Assembly (NCBI GenBank): GCA_009663005.1
Contig: CM018895.1
Coordinates: forward strand, 14,154,223 to 14,164,222
Origin: Actinidia chinensis
Lineage: Eukaryota > Streptophyta > Magnoliopsida > Ericales > Actinidiaceae
Reading direction: 5' to 3'
Length of the DNA: 10,000 bases
Part shown: positions 8,311-10,000 of the stretch, piece by piece
Layout of the letters: every line of letters begins with the position of its first letter
Position numbering within the stretch: the stretch's first letter is position 1
Program-made: the position numbers and the translations under genes
The notes under the pieces: generated by a model
What the model was told of the DNA's origin: nothing
Seen by the model: only the letters and a program-made list of their open reading frames with translations
The model's database searches: none

Positions 8311-8734
8311 AATCGCACTCTGACTCTCATTCATCATTGCCGTCTCCTTTACTCAAATTCCTTTTGACAGCAACACAATTCCATAAAAATTTGGCAGAAG
8401 AGGGAATCTGTTTAAAGCATCTAACATCGGAATTTGATTCGAACTTGTTTGAAAACATATCATACATTTTCGAGTTTAAGTTTGCTGTTACTCACTTTTG
8501 TCAATCTTTGGGAACGGTGCTGTCTCAACATCCTCAACAGGTAATTTCATTACGCCACTTTTTGTTGACCGGCTCAAATCATCCGCATGTTCTTTATCCC
8601 TTTACTTTCTTTCCTTTTCCTCCTCTAACTTTCGCGGCCCTCACTCTCATCACCACCTAAATCTTAGACTTCCTCCCCACCTTGAATTACCCTCTTGTGG
8701 GGCAATTGTTTTAATCAATTTCCTTAACCACTTC
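8311..8734 (-). pseudogene. Gag-protease linker remnant
   Basis: Between the gag end and the protease these elements carry a charged linker with two conserved spots, both visible here. APFPK (about 8519-8505) corresponds to a proline-rich block, and DMFSNKFESN followed by IPSSAKFLWNCVAVKRNLS (about 8463-8354) corresponds to the conserved helix ahead of the protease. The intervening Glu/Lys-rich sequence is low in information. The 107-residue plus-strand frame at 8337-8660 is antisense to this and has no independent support. Confidence 0.7.
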
Positions 8735-10000
8735 TAAAGTCGTGATGGCCTGACTGCCATGTGTTCCTCAATGCAATTTGCGGCTAGGAGTTTTGCTGAC
8801 GGTTGGGCAGGAAATCGCCCCTTGCTTTGTGGTGGAATACGAGACTCCTCAAGTAATAGAATTTCACTTCCCCATATGTTTTCTTTCTCAATTCCATAAT
8901 GATTGCTCAAGATTTGTGACTTTTGGTGCGCGTCCTTTCTTATCCTCATTCCCTCACGATGTGGAGGTTGATATTGTGCGCTGTTTGTAGGACAGTGGTG
9001 GCGCTTGTGGCGGCAGAATATGGCAGAGGTGTGATTGTGGTGCTACATTCCGTGGTAGGGTATGAATGTGGTGCCTGGTATGGTTGTTGTTGGGATTGAA
9101 ATTTTGGCATTTTGAGAAACTTTTGCATGGTCCTTTTGCCCTCTTGCGCCACCCAAATTTAGGGTGATTTCTCAACCAGGATTATACTATTGAGTAAGGT
9201 TACCCCCACTTCCTTGAAAATTGACCTACCACATTAACTTGTCCACTTGCCTCTTTTAACCCCCGCTACAATCGGACACACATCGTTGCATGGTTCCTTT
9301 GTATCAAACACAATACACACATACTTGCGACTTTATTTGTAAGACTGAGCGGCCTAGCTGTGCTAAAAGCCTCCACTTGTCTCGAAGTGCCGTGAGTTTT
9401 CGCATTACTTCATCTTCCATCCCCAATTTATATTTAACAACCTGCATGTTTTGTGTGGACATGGAAGATATTCGCATTGACAGGTTCTGTGCAACCCAAT
9501 CACTTACAATTAGCTAGGTACTCAAAAGACTCAAATGCTGCTCAGCGATTCTTGTCTGGAAAACTTCCCCGCACACATGGACCTTCGCAAACATCTTCAA
9601 TTTTTCAGACAATGAAGGAATAACAGATATTGATTGTGTGCCATGGAGGGAAAATTATGGTGAGGGCCATGCATTTAGTAAATCCTTGAATCTCTCCCAA
9701 TCTTGGAAGAAACTCCGCCACTATTTAGCACACAAACTGAGAAACTGGCCGACTTAGTGCCTCAGTACGATTTCAAGAAAATTTTTTTTTTAATAGAACT
9801 TCCCCCCTCCATTGCCTTCATGAGTAAATGGACTGTCTCAAGAGTAAACCAAGATTTTTGCTTTTTTCCCTTTAGAGTGAATGGGAAAAGTTTTACAGAG
9901 TAAAACCTCCCTAGAACCTGAATTGTCTTGAAAGATCGAATGCTCCTCAAAGTCTTTTAAATGCTTGTAAGGGTCTCTCAGAACTCACAGCCGTTAAAAT
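8735..10000 (-). pseudogene. Retrotransposon gag with zinc knuckle, 5' end outside window
   Basis: Gag forms the virus-like particle that packages element RNA. From the right: PYKHLKDFEEHS (9972-9937), a basic stretch around 9900-9850, WERFKDLLNAWPS (9699-9661), GGSFPDK (about 9567-9550), a helical segment KYKLGMEDEVM...LRDK (9435-9376), then a zinc knuckle CVYC (9321-9310) completed after a one-base shift by DTKEPCNDVCP (9304-9272). The His of the usual CCHC is not evident. GQVNVVGQFSRKWG (9244-9203) and YNPG (9186-9175) follow; one lost base separates these from RNHPKFGWR (9172-9146), together a hallmark of plant gypsy gag. A Gln/Pro/Asn-rich tail (about 9145-8960) and GRFPAQPS (about 8822-8799) lead to AITTL (8749-8735), near the usual gag end. 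The N-terminus lies beyond the window. Confidence 0.87.

Larger units (their letters stand above)
6135..10000 (-). mobile_element. Athila-like Ty3/Gypsy retrotransposon remnant, 5' part
   Basis: Read from right to left on the minus strand, protein motifs appear in the standard Ty3/Gypsy order: gag (10000 to 8735), gag-protease linker, aspartic protease (about 8310-7880), protease-RT linker, reverse transcriptase (about 7581-6620) and RNase H (about 6480-6135). The order and spacing match a single ancestral polyprotein. The combination of a DLGS-type protease, the TTL[RS]SG-like gag end and the RT motifs places it in the plant non-chromovirus group, most like Athila. Integrase and both LTRs are missing from the window; the 5' LTR, if present, would lie beyond position 10000. 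Many frameshifts and stops show an old, inactive copy. Confidence 0.85.

Noticed and set aside
8337..8660. Longest open frame of the window (107 codons, plus strand)
   Set aside because: It is antisense to the conserved gag-protease linker (APFPK and IPSSAKFL motifs on the minus strand) and has no recognisable domain of its own.
1..10000. Bacterial, phage, CRISPR or defence-system content
   Set aside because: There are no long ORFs, ribosome binding sites, operon structure or spaced direct repeats; everything recognisable is plant retroelement sequence.

Overview
This is non-coding, repeat-dense nuclear DNA from a flowering plant. No intact host gene, tRNA, rRNA, bacterial operon or CRISPR array is visible. 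No reading frame is long enough to be a working gene, but short conserved peptides spread over shifting frames and stop codons spell out old LTR-retrotransposon proteins. The lineage suggested by the protease, reverse transcriptase and gag motifs is Ty3/Gypsy, non-chromovirus, Athila-like (Athila/Tat group). The host species cannot be named from the sequence.

Layout, left to right. 1-229: unassigned AT-rich DNA. About 230-900: a non-coding plant repeat with a G-rich start and short internal direct repeats. 930-1640: a degenerate tandem array built around the palindrome GTGTCGACAC. About 1800-2513 (+): the C-terminal half of a retrotransposon integrase, ending at a plausible original stop. 2592-2606 and 2700-2707: two purine tracts resembling polypurine tracts. 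2750-2960: a small set of TTCGAA-centred repeats. 2960-3776: a leader-like region with a GA-rich tract and a candidate 5' UTR intron. 3777-about 4830 (+): a broken gene for a 'putative plant transposon protein' (Transposase_32-type domain, basic N-terminus, acidic C-terminus). 4870-5545: AT-rich tail. 5545-6130: orphan segment without a recognised product. 6135-10000 (-): the 5' two thirds of an Athila-like element, read right to left as gag with zinc knuckle, gag-protease linker, aspartic protease, reverse transcriptase and part of RNase H.

The two gypsy pieces are complementary and face opposite ways. The minus-strand piece has gag through RNase H but no integrase. The plus-strand piece has integrase followed by the extra ORF, but nothing upstream. 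A single element rearranged by an inversion with loss at the junctions, or two nested elements of related families, would both explain this. All parts are dead: the retrotranscriptase has lost its catalytic aspartates and every ORF carries stops and frameshifts. All family assignments come from reading peptide motifs by eye; no database search was run.
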